DNA of 64,000 bases, from assembly GCA_021783235.1 (NCBI GenBank), contig JAJXUD010000001.1:1-64000 (forward strand). The letters run 5' to 3'. The position numbers were made by a program, and so were the translations under genes. This DNA is from Myxococcales bacterium (GTDB taxonomy: Bacteria > Myxococcota > Myxococcia > Myxococcales > JAKAPL01). The notes beneath the pieces were generated by a model. The model saw nothing but the letters and a program-made list of their open reading frames with translations, was not told the DNA's origin and did not search any database. Position 1 is the stretch's first letter, and each line of letters begins with the position of its first letter. Of the stretch, positions 35,658 through 44,679 are shown piece by piece.

Positions 35658-37577
35658 TCAGCGCCCAGCCCGCCGGCTCGGCCGAGCCGTCACGGTCCGC
35701 TCGAGCCGTTCGCCAGTCGCGTCGTCCACGAGCGTCAGCACGTGGTCGCCTTGCACCATCTGCAGCGGTGGACCGGGGGCTCGCCCGAGCGGCTTCCCCT
35801 GGCAGAACACCTGGTAGCTGTGCCCCTTGGGGGTCGCCACCGTCACCGTCCCGAGGGCGAAGCTCTTCTGGAGCGACGTGACCTGGTTCGGCCGTATGTC
35901 GACTCCGAGCATCGCGTCGAGGGCCGCCGCCTCGTTGACGAGTCGGAGCTGGACGTGGCCGGCGGGCACCGTGACCTCGACGAGCGGTGTCGACCCGAGC
36001 GCGTCGCTTCCCAGGAAGACCACCGACGGCGGAGTCGTGACGAGCGTCAGCCGTCCCTCTCCGCTCGAGCGGAGGCCACAGAAAAAGCAGCCGCCGTCGC
36101 TCGAGCCGCTCGTCGCGCCGAGGGCGCCGGCGATTCGGGGGCCCGTCGAGGTGAGCAGCGAACGGCCCACCACCACGAGGCCGATCAGGACGATGAGCCC
36201 CACGAGGGCGCTCGCGGCGCCTGCGAGCAGCCGCCCGAAAGGTCGCCTGGCCTCATCCGCCCCGGGATCCGTGTCCGCGGGTTCGCTCGCCTCGAGGGCG
36301 GTCTCCCCCCCTCCGGAGGGCATCGGCTCGGGAGCCTCCCGTTCGGGAGGGCGGTCGTGGCTCTTCTGGACCGGCGCTGGCCTCGCGACGGGGCGCGGCG
36401 CCTCGATCGGCGGCGGAGGCTCCCTGGGCCGGTCGTCTCCTGCCTTTCCCGACAGCGGAAGCCGCTTCGCGGCCACCATGCGAGCGGACCTGGTACCCGC
36501 GGGGGCTCCAGGCGACGACCGTCCGGCGAGCGCTCCAGGGGCTGGGCGGGGCGTCCCGCCCACCGGGTGGATCGGAACGCGGCGGCTCGAGCTGCTCGGG
36601 CTCGATCGCTCGCGGCTCGGAGCCGGCGCTGGCGCCGGCTCGGGTTCGGGCTCGTCGCCGCCCGGGTAGAGGCCGCGCATGAACTCCGCGAGGTGGGCCC
36701 CCGAGGCGGGGAATTGGCCGAGGAGCAAGAACTCCTCGAGCGCGAGCGCGAGCTGCCCGGCCGTCCGATAGCGCTCGTCCGGATCTCGAGCGAGGGCCTT
36801 GAGCAGGACGCGGTCGAGCGACTTCGGCACCAGGGGCGAGATGCTCGAGGGCGCCGGCACCTCGCACTCGCGCACCGCCTCGAGCGTCGCGATCTCGTTG
36901 TCGCGCTTGAAGAGACGGAAGCCGGTCGCGAGCTCGTAGGCCACGATGCCGAGCGCGAAGATGTCCGTGCGGGAATCGACGGGATCACCCGCCGCCTGCT
37001 CCGGGGACATGTACGAGTACTTTCCCTTCAGGACCCCGGCCCGCGTGTGCGCGGCCTGGTCGGCCGCCTTCGCGATTCCGAAGTCGACGAGCTTCACGCC
37101 GCCCTGGAACGTCACGATGACGTTCTGGGGCGAGACGTCCCGGTGCACGAGCCGGAGCGGGCGCCCGGAGGGGTCCGTCGCCGAATGCGCATAGTCGAGC
37201 GCCTGCGCCGACTCGATGAGCACGCGGACCGACAGCGGGATCGGCAGCGGCGTCCCGGCCTTCACGGAGTCCTGGTAGACGCGGCGCAGGTCCTTGCCCG
37301 GGATGTACTCCATCGCGATGTAGTAGGCGCCGTCGGCGTCGCCGAGATCGAAGATCTGAACGATGTTCGGGTGGTTGAGCCGAGCGGCGATGCGGGCCTC
37401 GTCGAGGAACATCCGGACGAACTCGTCGTCCTCGGCCAGGTGCGGGAGGATCTTCTTGACCACCACCCGCTTCTGAAAGCCCTCGGGGCCCTCGATGCTC
37501 GCGAGCCAGATTTCGGCCATCCCGCCCGTCGCGAGCTTTCGGGTCAGGCGGTAGCGACCGAGGGTCTCTTCGCTCAC
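35658..37577 (-). CDS. Membrane Ser/Thr protein kinase with PEGA-like C-terminal domain
   Basis: The 639-residue protein has a complete Hanks-type kinase domain: Gly loop LATGGMAEIW, Lys41, HRDVSPQN with catalytic Asp147, DFG (165-167), SYMSPEQAAG activation segment. A Pro/Arg/Ser-rich linker follows, then a single membrane span (about 450-475). An extracytoplasmic domain has a PEGA-like TPPSVVFLGSDALGSTPLVEVTVPAGH motif. It is likely a sensor kinase of the kind abundant in myxobacteria. Start is GTG 37577. Confidence 0.92.
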   Translation of the reverse strand: MSEETLGRYRLTRKLATGGMAEIWLASIEGPEGFQKRVVVKKILPHLAEDDEFVRMFLDEARIAARLNHPNIVQIFDLGDADGAYYIAMEYIPGKDLRRVYQDSVKAGTPLPIPLSVRVLIESAQALDYAHSATDPSGRPLRLVHRDVSPQNVIVTFQGGVKLVDFGIAKAADQAAHTRAGVLKGKYSYMSPEQAAGDPVDSRTDIFALGIVAYELATGFRLFKRDNEIATLEAVRECEVPAPSSISPLVPKSLDRVLLKALARDPDERYRTAGQLALALEEFLLLGQFPASGAHLAEFMRGLYPGGDEPEPEPAPAPAPSRERSSPSSSSRRVPIHPVGGTPRPAPGALAGRSSPGAPAGTRSARMVAAKRLPLSGKAGDDRPREPPPPIEAPRPVARPAPVQKSHDRPPEREAPEPMPSGGGETALEASEPADTDPGADEARRPFGRLLAGAASALVGLIVLIGLVVVGRSLLTSTGPRIAGALGATSGSSDGGCFFCGLRSSGEGRLTLVTTPPSVVFLGSDALGSTPLVEVTVPAGHVQLRLVNEAAALDAMLGVDIRPNQVTSLQKSFALGTVTVATPKGHSYQVFCQGKPLGRAPGPPLQMVQGDHVLTLVDDATGERLERTVTARPSRRAGR

Positions 37578-37587
37578 GGAAATTGCA

Positions 37588-37617
37588 ATTAGAACAGGCG
37601 GTTGCCCCGCGTGTCAA
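37588..37617 (-). promoter_or_regulatory. Promoter of the Ser/Thr kinase gene
   Basis: On the minus strand TTGACA (37617-37612) is 18 bp from TCTAAT (37593-37588). This is a near-consensus sigma-70 promoter. The predicted transcription start lies at about 37580, only a few bases before the GTG at 37577, implying a leaderless or near-leaderless mRNA. Confidence 0.6.
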
Positions 37618-37643
37618 ACGTCCTCGCGAGGCCGCTCTGACCG

Positions 37644-38288
37644 TTACGCCGGCGGTAGCTCGGTCGCCGGCCGCTTCGCCTGGCGAACGTGCCGCCAGAC
37701 CCAGAGGCCGACGGCGACGGCGCCGAGGACGGCGATGACGCCATCGGAGGCGTGGAAGATCGGCTTGAGCGCCTCCCAGTGCTGTCCGAGCTTCTCGCCG
37801 ACCCACGCGAGTCCGAGGCACCAGGGGAGGGAGCCCGCGAAGGTGTAGACGAGGAAGCGGCCCAGCTCCATCCGGGCGACGCCCGCGGGGAAGGCGATGA
37901 ACGTCCGGATGACCGGCAGGAGCCGCGCGACGAAGACGATCCGCTCGCCGAAGCGGGCGAAGAGCCGGTCGGCGAGATCGAGGTCGTGCCCGGAGATGAG
38001 CACGTATCGCCCGTAGCGCTGGATGAGCGGCCGCCCGCCGAACTGTCCCAGGTAGTAGGCCGGGATGCTTCCCAGCACGCAGCCGATCGCGCCCGCGAGC
38101 GCCGCCTCCCAGAGCCCGAATCGCCCGAGCGCCACGAGCGACCCGGCGAAGGGCATGATGACCTCCGAAGGGAGAGGGATGCAGGCGCTCTCGACGGCCA
38201 TCAGGCCGGCGACGGCGAAGTAGCCGCCCGAGGCGATGACCGCCTGGATCCAGCTTCCAAGGGCTTCGATCAGCGTGTGGAGGTGCAA
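37644..38288 (-). CDS. DedA family membrane protein
   Basis: The 214-residue protein has several hydrophobic segments and the DedA signatures ESACIPLPSEVIMPFAG and RLLPVIRTFIAFPAGVARM. DedA proteins are thought to flip or transport lipids (undecaprenyl phosphate) or maintain proton motive force. It lies 15 nt downstream of exbD. Confidence 0.9.
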   Translation of the reverse strand: MHLHTLIEALGSWIQAVIASGGYFAVAGLMAVESACIPLPSEVIMPFAGSLVALGRFGLWEAALAGAIGCVLGSIPAYYLGQFGGRPLIQRYGRYVLISGHDLDLADRLFARFGERIVFVARLLPVIRTFIAFPAGVARMELGRFLVYTFAGSLPWCLGLAWVGEKLGQHWEALKPIFHASDGVIAVLGAVAVGLWVWRHVRQAKRPATELPPA

Positions 38289-38303
38289 GAGCGGCTCCTC
38301 GTC

Positions 38304-38750
38304 TTATTGGGGGGCCTGCGTCGCGATGGCGAGGCGCTCGAGCCCCGCCGCGCGAGCCATCTCCATTACCGCGACCACCTTGCCGTGCGCCACCCCCGCG
38401 TCGGCCTGGACGACGATGGTCGTCTCGGGGTCGTGCGAGGCGGCGGCGGCGAAACGCGACTTCAGGTCGTCGTCGCTCAGCACCTTTCCGCCGACGACGA
38501 TTCGGCCGTCCGCGAGGACCGCGACCGCGAGGCTGTTCGAGGCGGCCGTCTGGACGTCCGACGGCGAGCCCTTTGGCAGCGTCACGTGGACGCCGCTGCG
38601 CCCCGAGACGCCGGACTGCACGATGACCGACGAGGTCACCATGAAGATGATGAGCAGGACGAGGAAGATGTCGGTGAGCGGCGTGATGTTGATCTCGGCG
38701 AACACTCCGCCGTCGCCGCTCTCCTCCTCCGGGAGCCGCCCGACCGCCAT
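38304..38750 (-). CDS. exbD: ExbD/TolR family proton-channel protein
   Basis: The 148-residue protein has a single membrane span with the conserved Asp27 in INITPLTDIFLVLLIIFMV. The periplasmic domain (TIVVQADAGVAHGKVVAVMEMARAAGL) follows. It works with ExbB upstream and TonB or TolA partners to energise outer-membrane transport. The stop of exbB and its start are adjacent (38750/38751). Confidence 0.92.
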   Translation of the reverse strand: MAVGRLPEEESGDGGVFAEINITPLTDIFLVLLIIFMVTSSVIVQSGVSGRSGVHVTLPKGSPSDVQTAASNSLAVAVLADGRIVVGGKVLSDDDLKSRFAAAASHDPETTIVVQADAGVAHGKVVAVMEMARAAGLERLAIATQAPQ

Positions 38751-39440
38751 TCAGCGCGCTCCTTCGGGGCCGTTCCCGCTCGCCGCCGGCGCGAGCGGCA
38801 CGGGCTGCGCCGCCGGCAGCTTCTGCTCCTTGAGCACCTCGAGGAACTCGTCGGAGACGAGCCTGAGCTCGACCAGCGTCCGCTGCACCCGCGACTGGAA
38901 GTAGTTGTAGAGCACCACCGCGAGCACGGCCGCGACGATGCCGCCAGCCGTCGTCACGAGCGCTTCGCTGATCCCCTCGGCCACCACCGCGAAGCCGCCC
39001 TGGCCCGTCGAGTAGATCTGGTGGAAGGCGCGCATGATGCCGACGATGGTGCCGAAGAGCCCCACGAAGGGCGCGACCGCGCCCACCGTGCCGAGCGCCC
39101 AGAGGTGGGAGCGGAGCCGCAGCCCCACGGCTTGCCGCTCCCGCTCGACCGCGGCCTCGACCTGCTCGAGCGAGGCCCGACCGAGCCGGGCGAAGCCGGC
39201 GAGGAAGATGTCGGCGGCCGGCGCCCGCGAGCGTTCGCAGACGGCCCGGCCCTCGGCGAACTCGCCCCGGAAGAGGTGGCGCGCCACCGAGTCCCCCAGA
39301 TCCCGGGCCGACGAGACGACGCTCCAGAGCGCGACGAGTCGTTCGACCGCCACCGCGAGGGCGAGGAGCCCGCACAGGATGATGACCGCCATGGCGAAGC
39401 CGCCGGAGCGGACGAGGGTGAGGAGCTCTTGAGGGGCCAT
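38751..39440 (-). CDS. exbB: ExbB/TolQ/MotA family proton-channel protein
   Basis: The 229-residue protein has three hydrophobic segments and the conserved LGTVGAVAPFVGLFGTIVGIM and GISEALVTTAGGIVAAVLAVVLYNY motifs. It forms the proton channel with ExbD. It is likely the energy source for the BtuB system, which has its own TonB-like gene at 17450 but no ExbBD. Confidence 0.92.
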   Translation of the reverse strand: MAPQELLTLVRSGGFAMAVIILCGLLALAVAVERLVALWSVVSSARDLGDSVARHLFRGEFAEGRAVCERSRAPAADIFLAGFARLGRASLEQVEAAVERERQAVGLRLRSHLWALGTVGAVAPFVGLFGTIVGIMRAFHQIYSTGQGGFAVVAEGISEALVTTAGGIVAAVLAVVLYNYFQSRVQRTLVELRLVSDEFLEVLKEQKLPAAQPVPLAPAASGNGPEGAR

Positions 39441-39535
39441 GCGATCTCGGGGGACGGTGGATGCTCTTAACTGCCGGCCTCGTTGCGGTCAATCCCGTCG
39501 TAAGCTATGACGCCCGGGCTCCTCCCGAAAGCCCG

Positions 39536-40753
39536 ATGGCCCGGACTCCGAACAGGCGAGTAGAAGCGCGACGGCGGGAGCCGCTCGGGAAGGGGCTCGC
39601 CACCCTCGCGGTCCACGCGGGCGCCGAGCTTCCTCCGCCCGCGACCCCGCCCCTCGACGTCCCGGTCTACCGGGCGAGCACCTTCCGCTTCTCCTCCGCC
39701 GCCGCGTTCGGCCGCTACCCGGACGAGCGGGGCGAGCTCTACCTCTACACGCGCTACGAGAATCCGACCGTGCGGGCCGTCGAACGGCGGCTCGCCGCGC
39801 TCGAGGGCGCCGAGGGGGCGCTCGCGTTCGGGAGCGGCATGGCGGCCATCTCCACCGCCCTCTTCGCCCACCTCTCCGCGGGCGACTCGCTCGTCGCCTC
39901 GTCGGCGCTCTACGGCGGCAGCTACCGGCTCTTGCGGGACGTGCTGCCGCGCTTCGACGTGTCGCCGCTCTTCCTCGAGCCGGATCGGATCGCCTCCGCC
40001 CCCTGGCCTTCGGGCGCCCGGCTCGTCTACGTCGAGACGCCCATCAACCCGACGCTGCGCCTCGTCGATCTGCGGGCGCTCTCGGCTCGCTGCCGCGAGG
40101 AGGGGGCGCTGCTCTTCGTCGACGGCACGTTCGGGAGCCCGGTCCTCCAGCGGCCCCTCGCGCTGGGGGCGGACCTCGTCCTCGAGAGCGCGACCAAGAT
40201 CCTGGGCGGCCACAGCGACCTGCTCGCGGGCGTCGCCGCCGGCTCGCCCCGCGTCCTCGGGCCCATCGCCGCGCTGCGCCGCGCCCTCGGCGGCATCCTC
40301 TCTCCGGACGACGCGTTTCAGCTCGCCCGAAGCCTCAAGACGTTGCCCATCCGCGTCGAGCGGCAGTGCCGGAGCGCGGCGGATCTCGCCCGCAGGCTCG
40401 AGCGGGATCGGCGGCCGGAGCGCGTCATCCACCCGAGCCTGCGAAGCCATCCCGACCACGCCCTGGCGCGCCGCCAGATGTCGGGCTTCGGCTGGATGCT
40501 CACGATCGCGCTGCGCGGGGGGCTTCCCGCCGCGCGTCGCTTCCTCGATCGGCTCGAGCTCTTCGCGCGCGCCACCTCGCTCGGCGGGGTCGAGAGCGTC
40601 GCCTCGATCCCGGTCGACACGAGCCACGTGGGCCAGAGCCCCGGGGAGCTGCGCCGCGCCGGGGTGACGCCCGGGATGGTGCGCCTCTCCATCGGTCTCG
40701 AGGAGCCGGACGATCTCTGGCGGGATCTCGATCGGGCGCTCGGCCGTGCGTGA
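39536..40753 (+). CDS. Cys/Met-metabolism PLP-dependent enzyme (gamma-synthase/lyase family)
   Basis: The 405-residue protein has the PLP lysine Lys221 in ESATKILGGHSD, the YTRYENPTVRAVERRLA start and the final RLSIGLEEPDDL. It belongs with cystathionine gamma-synthase, gamma-lyase and O-acylhomoserine sulfhydrylase. The usual VDNTF is VDGTF here. Exact reaction cannot be fixed. ATG 39536 is chosen; the longer in-frame start at 39461 adds an unlikely segment close to the divergent exbB. Confidence 0.9.
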   Translation: MARTPNRRVEARRREPLGKGLATLAVHAGAELPPPATPPLDVPVYRASTFRFSSAAAFGRYPDERGELYLYTRYENPTVRAVERRLAALEGAEGALAFGSGMAAISTALFAHLSAGDSLVASSALYGGSYRLLRDVLPRFDVSPLFLEPDRIASAPWPSGARLVYVETPINPTLRLVDLRALSARCREEGALLFVDGTFGSPVLQRPLALGADLVLESATKILGGHSDLLAGVAAGSPRVLGPIAALRRALGGILSPDDAFQLARSLKTLPIRVERQCRSAADLARRLERDRRPERVIHPSLRSHPDHALARRQMSGFGWMLTIALRGGLPAARRFLDRLELFARATSLGGVESVASIPVDTSHVGQSPGELRRAGVTPGMVRLSIGLEEPDDLWRDLDRALGRA

Positions 40754-41513
40754 GCGCTCGCTCCTCGTGCTCCTCCTCCTCGCGGGCTGCGTCCACGCGA
40801 GGCCCCTCCGCTTCGGTCCCCAGGGCGAGATCCACGACCCCGCGCTGCTGCTCCGCCTCCTCGACCAGCGCGGCGCCCGGCTCGAGGCGCTCTCGGCCGA
40901 CGGGCGCGTGACGGCCCACGGCCCGAGCGGCGGCGGCGCCACCGGCGTCTCGGTCTCGGCGCGCCGCCCCGCCTCGATCCGCTTCGAGCTCGACTCGTTC
41001 TTCGGGAACCCGCTGCTCGTGCTCGCGACCGACGGGACGCGGATGCAGATCTGGGACCTCGACCACGGGGTCTTCCAGGAGGGCCCCGCGGACGCGGCGG
41101 CGCTCGCCGCGCTCGTCTCCGTGCCGATGTCGCCGGCGGACGCCGTCTCGCTCCTCCTCGGCGATCCGCCGCGGCTCGTCCCGGAAGAGGCTCTTCTGTC
41201 GATCGACCGCGAGCGGGGCGCCTACCTGCTCGAGCTGCGCCGCGGGGGCCTCTCGCAGCGACTCTGGGTGGAGCCGGAGACTCTCGATCCGATCGAGTCG
41301 GCCGTCGCCGGGCCGGCTGGCTACGTCGCAAGCTTCTCGTCCTTCGAGACCACCGGGGGCGAACGGCTGCCGCGGGAGATCGACCTCGTCGCGGCCTCGG
41401 GGGCCCGGCTGCGGCTCCGGTTTCGGGAGCTGCGCCCGACCGTTCCGAAGGAGCCCGACCCGTTCGAGCTGACGCCGCCGCCGAACGTTCGGGTCGTGCC
41501 GCTCGGAGGCTGA
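40746..41513 (+). CDS. LolA/LolB-like lipoprotein
   Basis: The 255-residue protein has a lipobox (LLLAGC, Cys15) and a beta-rich mature domain. Lines such as ADGRVTAHGPSG..VSVSARRPASIRFEL and TDGTRMQIWDLDHGVFQEG resemble LolA/LolB-type lipid-binding proteins. GTG 40746 overlaps the PLP enzyme by 8 nt. A lipid or lipoprotein carrier role is inferred. Confidence 0.65.
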   Translation: MRERSLLVLLLLAGCVHARPLRFGPQGEIHDPALLLRLLDQRGARLEALSADGRVTAHGPSGGGATGVSVSARRPASIRFELDSFFGNPLLVLATDGTRMQIWDLDHGVFQEGPADAAALAALVSVPMSPADAVSLLLGDPPRLVPEEALLSIDRERGAYLLELRRGGLSQRLWVEPETLDPIESAVAGPAGYVASFSSFETTGGERLPREIDLVAASGARLRLRFRELRPTVPKEPDPFELTPPPNVRVVPLGG

Positions 41514-41562
41514 GCCGGGTCTGCGCTTGCGCCGCGACCTTCCTCCGTCATTGAATCGAGCC

Positions 41563-43425
41563 ATGGGTGAGACGCGCCACGCCTTCACGCTCGACCTGCC
41601 GGGGGTCGATCCGGGGCTGCTCTGGGCCCTGCTCTCGGACACCAATCGGGGAGCCCGCGCCCAGGGGCTGCCTCCGGGCGAGTTTCGGCTCGAACACGAC
41701 GCCCACGGCCGTCCCGCGATGGTGGGGCGGGGGCGCAAGCTCGGCCTCGAGCTCGAATGGGTCAGCGGGCCCGACAGCTGGGTCGAGGGGCGCTGGTTCC
41801 ATGGCCCGCGGCGCTTCCGAAAGGGGCCCGTCGAGGAGGGCACGGACGACTTCCGGATCGAGCCGGCGGGCGACGGCTGCCGCCTCTCGGTCGAGCACCG
41901 CGTCCGGGGCGGGGCGCTCGGTCTCGCGATGGCCCGGCTCGGGGCCGGCGAGCTGCGCCGCTACGCCCTCGCCGCCGCGGCGTTGGCGCGAGGCGCTCGA
42001 TCGGATCCCGAGGCCCCGGCGGGCCCCAGCGCTCGCGAGCTGCTCGGCAGCCTTCGGTCGGTCCCCGCCCTCTTGACCGGGCAGCGGACGCCAACCGACG
42101 GGGAGGAGCTCCATCGGCGCGGCCTTCGCCTCCGGGAGCGGCCCGTGCCGGCCGAGCTCGTCGAGCGGCTGCTCGGCCAGCTCGCCGAGCGGCCCGACGA
42201 GGAGCTCTCCTCGCTCCAGCCGCTCCGGCTCGCCGACCGCTGGGGCGCCGATCGGCGCGAGCTGCTCCGGACGTTTCTCCACGCGACCGACGCCGGCCTG
42301 CTCACGCTCGAGTGGGGGCTTCGCTGTCCGATGTGCCGGGTGGCGTCGAGGCGCGTGCCGAGCCTCGGGGATCTCCCCGACGAGGTGGAGTGCGGCTGTG
42401 GCGCCATCTTCGACGCCGACCTGAGCCACCGGGTCGAGGCCGCCTTTCGAGTCCACCCGGCGATCCGAAAGCTCGAGCAGGGCATCTACTGCGTGGCCGG
42501 GGCCCAGCTCCGGCCGCACGTCTTCGCCCAGCTCGTGGCGACCCGCTCCGCGCCCTGCGAGGTGACGGTCTGTCTGCCGCCGGGCGATCTCCTCGCGGTC
42601 GTCCCGGGGCGCCACCGGGAGAGCCTCGCCGCCCCTCCGCCGGCGGAGCTCGGCTTCGTCGTGCGGGCCGACGGCGTCACGGTGCATCGGAGCGCCGGTC
42701 CCGCCGGTGGCGAGGGGACGAAGCTCTCCCTCCGGACCGAGCTCGACGGGCCGGCCGAGATCCTCGCCCTCGAGCGCGCCGGCTGGCAGGCGGAGTGGGT
42801 CTCGGCGACGCTCCTCGCGACCCTTCCGGAGTTCCACGAGCTCTTCGCGGGCGAGGCGCCGCGCTCGCGGCACGAGGTCTCCGTCGGCTCGATCACGCTC
42901 CTGTTCACCGATCTCAAGGGCTCCACGGCGCTCTACCAGCGGGTCGGCGACCCGCGCGCCTTCTCGCTCGTCGAGGAGCACTTCGATCGGCTGGCCGAGG
43001 CGGTCGCGCGGCACGGCGGGGCCATCGTGAAGACGATGGGCGATGCGCTGATGGCGGTCTTCGACCGGCCGGCGGAGGCGGTCCGCGCCGGACTGGCGAT
43101 GCACGAGGCGATCCGGGGCTGCGCCGCCGCGGGCGAGGGGCTCGAGCTCAAGCTCGGCATCCACACCGGGAGCTGCATCGCGATCCGGGCCAACGGCCGG
43201 CTCGACTTCTTCGGGAACGCCGTCAACCTGGCGGCGCGCGCCCAGGCGCAGGGCCGGGGAGGGGACGTCGTCCTGACGGACGCCGTGGTGGGGGCGCCCG
43301 AGGTCGAGCCGCTCCTCGCGGGGTTCGCCGTCGAGCCGTTCGAGGCGAAGCTCAAGGGAATCGACGCGCCGCAGCGGCTCTGGCGGCTCGCCGTTCCCGC
43401 GGGCGGCGCGCGGACGGGGAGCTGA
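41563..43425 (+). CDS. Class III adenylate/guanylate cyclase with DUF5939 N-terminus
   Basis: The 620-residue protein has an N-terminal region of DUF5939 type, including a Cys cluster (CPMCR, ECGCGAIF) that could bind zinc. The catalytic domain is at about 455-620: metal Asp in FTDLKGST, second Asp in TMGDALMAVF, and the transition-state pair in FFGNAVNLAARA. All core residues are present, so it should make cAMP or cGMP. Confidence 0.9.
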   Translation: MGETRHAFTLDLPGVDPGLLWALLSDTNRGARAQGLPPGEFRLEHDAHGRPAMVGRGRKLGLELEWVSGPDSWVEGRWFHGPRRFRKGPVEEGTDDFRIEPAGDGCRLSVEHRVRGGALGLAMARLGAGELRRYALAAAALARGARSDPEAPAGPSARELLGSLRSVPALLTGQRTPTDGEELHRRGLRLRERPVPAELVERLLGQLAERPDEELSSLQPLRLADRWGADRRELLRTFLHATDAGLLTLEWGLRCPMCRVASRRVPSLGDLPDEVECGCGAIFDADLSHRVEAAFRVHPAIRKLEQGIYCVAGAQLRPHVFAQLVATRSAPCEVTVCLPPGDLLAVVPGRHRESLAAPPPAELGFVVRADGVTVHRSAGPAGGEGTKLSLRTELDGPAEILALERAGWQAEWVSATLLATLPEFHELFAGEAPRSRHEVSVGSITLLFTDLKGSTALYQRVGDPRAFSLVEEHFDRLAEAVARHGGAIVKTMGDALMAVFDRPAEAVRAGLAMHEAIRGCAAAGEGLELKLGIHTGSCIAIRANGRLDFFGNAVNLAARAQAQGRGGDVVLTDAVVGAPEVEPLLAGFAVEPFEAKLKGIDAPQRLWRLAVPAGGARTGS

Positions 43426-43558
43426 GGGCCGCTCAGCAGCCCGAGGCGGCAGGCTGGAGGGCGTGCTTCGGGTACGCCCAGAGGCCGGGCGTCTTCTCGA
43501 AGGGCGCTTCCCTCCGCTCGCGGTCGACTCCACCTTGAGGAGGCGGAGGAACGTCCCC

Positions 43559-44077
43559 ATGACGGATCAAGTGAAGGTAGCCTGCCTGCTCGGCGATGGC
43601 TTCGAGGACTCCGAGTTTCGGATTCCCTACGACCGGATGACCAAGGCCGGCCTCAAGGTCGAGATCATCGGCGCGACCGCGGGCCAGCAGCTCCGCGGCA
43701 AGAACGGCAAGGAGGTCGCGAAGGTGGACCTCTCGATCGACGAGGCGCGGGCCGACCACTACGCGGCGCTCTTTCTCCCCGGCGGCCACTCGCCAGACCA
43801 GCTGCGCGCCGACGCGCGCTTCGTCTCGTTCGTGAAGCTCTTCGACACGTTCAACCGGCCCATCGCGGCGATCTGCCGCGGTCCGCAGCTCCTCATGTCG
43901 GCCGGCCTCGTGAAGGGGCGGACGCTCACGGCGTGGCCCACGGTGCAGGGCGACCTGCGGCTCGCCGGGGCCAACGTGAAGGACGAGGCCGTGGTGATCG
44001 ATCGCAACTGGATCACGAGCCGCAAGCCGGACGACCTCGAGCGGTTCAGCGAGGCGATCGTCCGGACGCTGCGCTAG
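43559..44077 (+). CDS. DJ-1/PfpI family protein lacking the usual catalytic His
   Basis: The 172-residue protein has the DJ-1/PfpI fold with Glu16-Asp17 and nucleophile Cys106 in AAICRGPQLL. In PfpI-type proteases the residue after the Cys is His; here it is Arg. It may be a deglycase- or stress-type member rather than a protease. ATG 43559 follows a GGAGGCGGAGG tract. A Dps gene follows 79 nt later. Confidence 0.85.
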   Translation: MTDQVKVACLLGDGFEDSEFRIPYDRMTKAGLKVEIIGATAGQQLRGKNGKEVAKVDLSIDEARADHYAALFLPGGHSPDQLRADARFVSFVKLFDTFNRPIAAICRGPQLLMSAGLVKGRTLTAWPTVQGDLRLAGANVKDEAVVIDRNWITSRKPDDLERFSEAIVRTLR

Positions 44078-44105
44078 TCTCCGGGGGCGGTGCCAATCCC
44101 TTCTG

Positions 44106-44134
44106 TTGCGGGGGGCCGGTCGGCTGGCTATAGC
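44106..44134 (+). promoter_or_regulatory. Putative dps promoter
   Basis: TTGCGG (44106-44111) and TATAGC (44129-44134) have a 17-bp spacing, upstream of AAGGAGAGG and the dps ATG. Only the first three -35 bases and the TATA part of the -10 match well. Confidence 0.4.
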
Positions 44135-44156
44135 TCCGGCACACAAGGAGAGGACC

Positions 44157-44630
44157 ATGTACAAGAGCCCGAGCTCACTCGCGGAGAACGCCCGCGCCCA
44201 GATCGTCGAGAGCCTCAACGCCCGGCTGGCGGACGGCCTCGACCTCCACAGCCAGATCAAGGTCGCCCACTGGAACGTCAAGGGGCCGCAGTTCGCCGCG
44301 CTCCACCCGCTCTTCGAGACCTTCGCGGTCGCGCTCGCCGGCTTCAACGACGAGATCGCCGAGCGGGCCGTCACGCTCGGGGGCCGGGCCTACGGGACCG
44401 CGCGCCACGTCGCCAAGGTCTCGAAGATCCCCGAGTATCCGGCCGAGGCGAGCCGCGATCTCGACCATGTCCGCCACCTGGCCGAGCGCTTCGAGCGCTA
44501 CCTCGAGGGGGCCCGCGAGAGCCGCGAGGTCGCCGACAAGCAGCGCGACGCCGACACGGTCGACCTCCTGACGCGGGTCGTCGAGGAGTTCGAGAAGCAC
44601 GACTGGTTCCTGCGCGCCTCGCTGGAGTAG
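44157..44630 (+). CDS. dps: Dps-type DNA-protecting ferritin
   Basis: The 157-residue protein keeps all five inter-subunit ferroxidase ligands at Dps spacing: His38 (KVAHWNVKG), His50, Glu54 (for Asp), Asp65 and Glu69. It should form a 12-mer that stores iron with hydrogen peroxide as oxidant and protects DNA. The start has a strong AAGGAG site. The short N-terminus has little Lys, so direct DNA binding is uncertain. Confidence 0.93.
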   Translation: MYKSPSSLAENARAQIVESLNARLADGLDLHSQIKVAHWNVKGPQFAALHPLFETFAVALAGFNDEIAERAVTLGGRAYGTARHVAKVSKIPEYPAEASRDLDHVRHLAERFERYLEGARESREVADKQRDADTVDLLTRVVEEFEKHDWFLRASLE

Positions 44631-44679
44631 GGGTTCGCGCGGCCGCGGGCGATGCGTATGCTCGCCGCCGGAGGCCCGC

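Noticed and set aside
43426-43558. A possible small RNA or terminator between the cyclase and PfpI genes.
   Set aside because: GC-rich dyads are common here and no T-run or conserved fold was seen.
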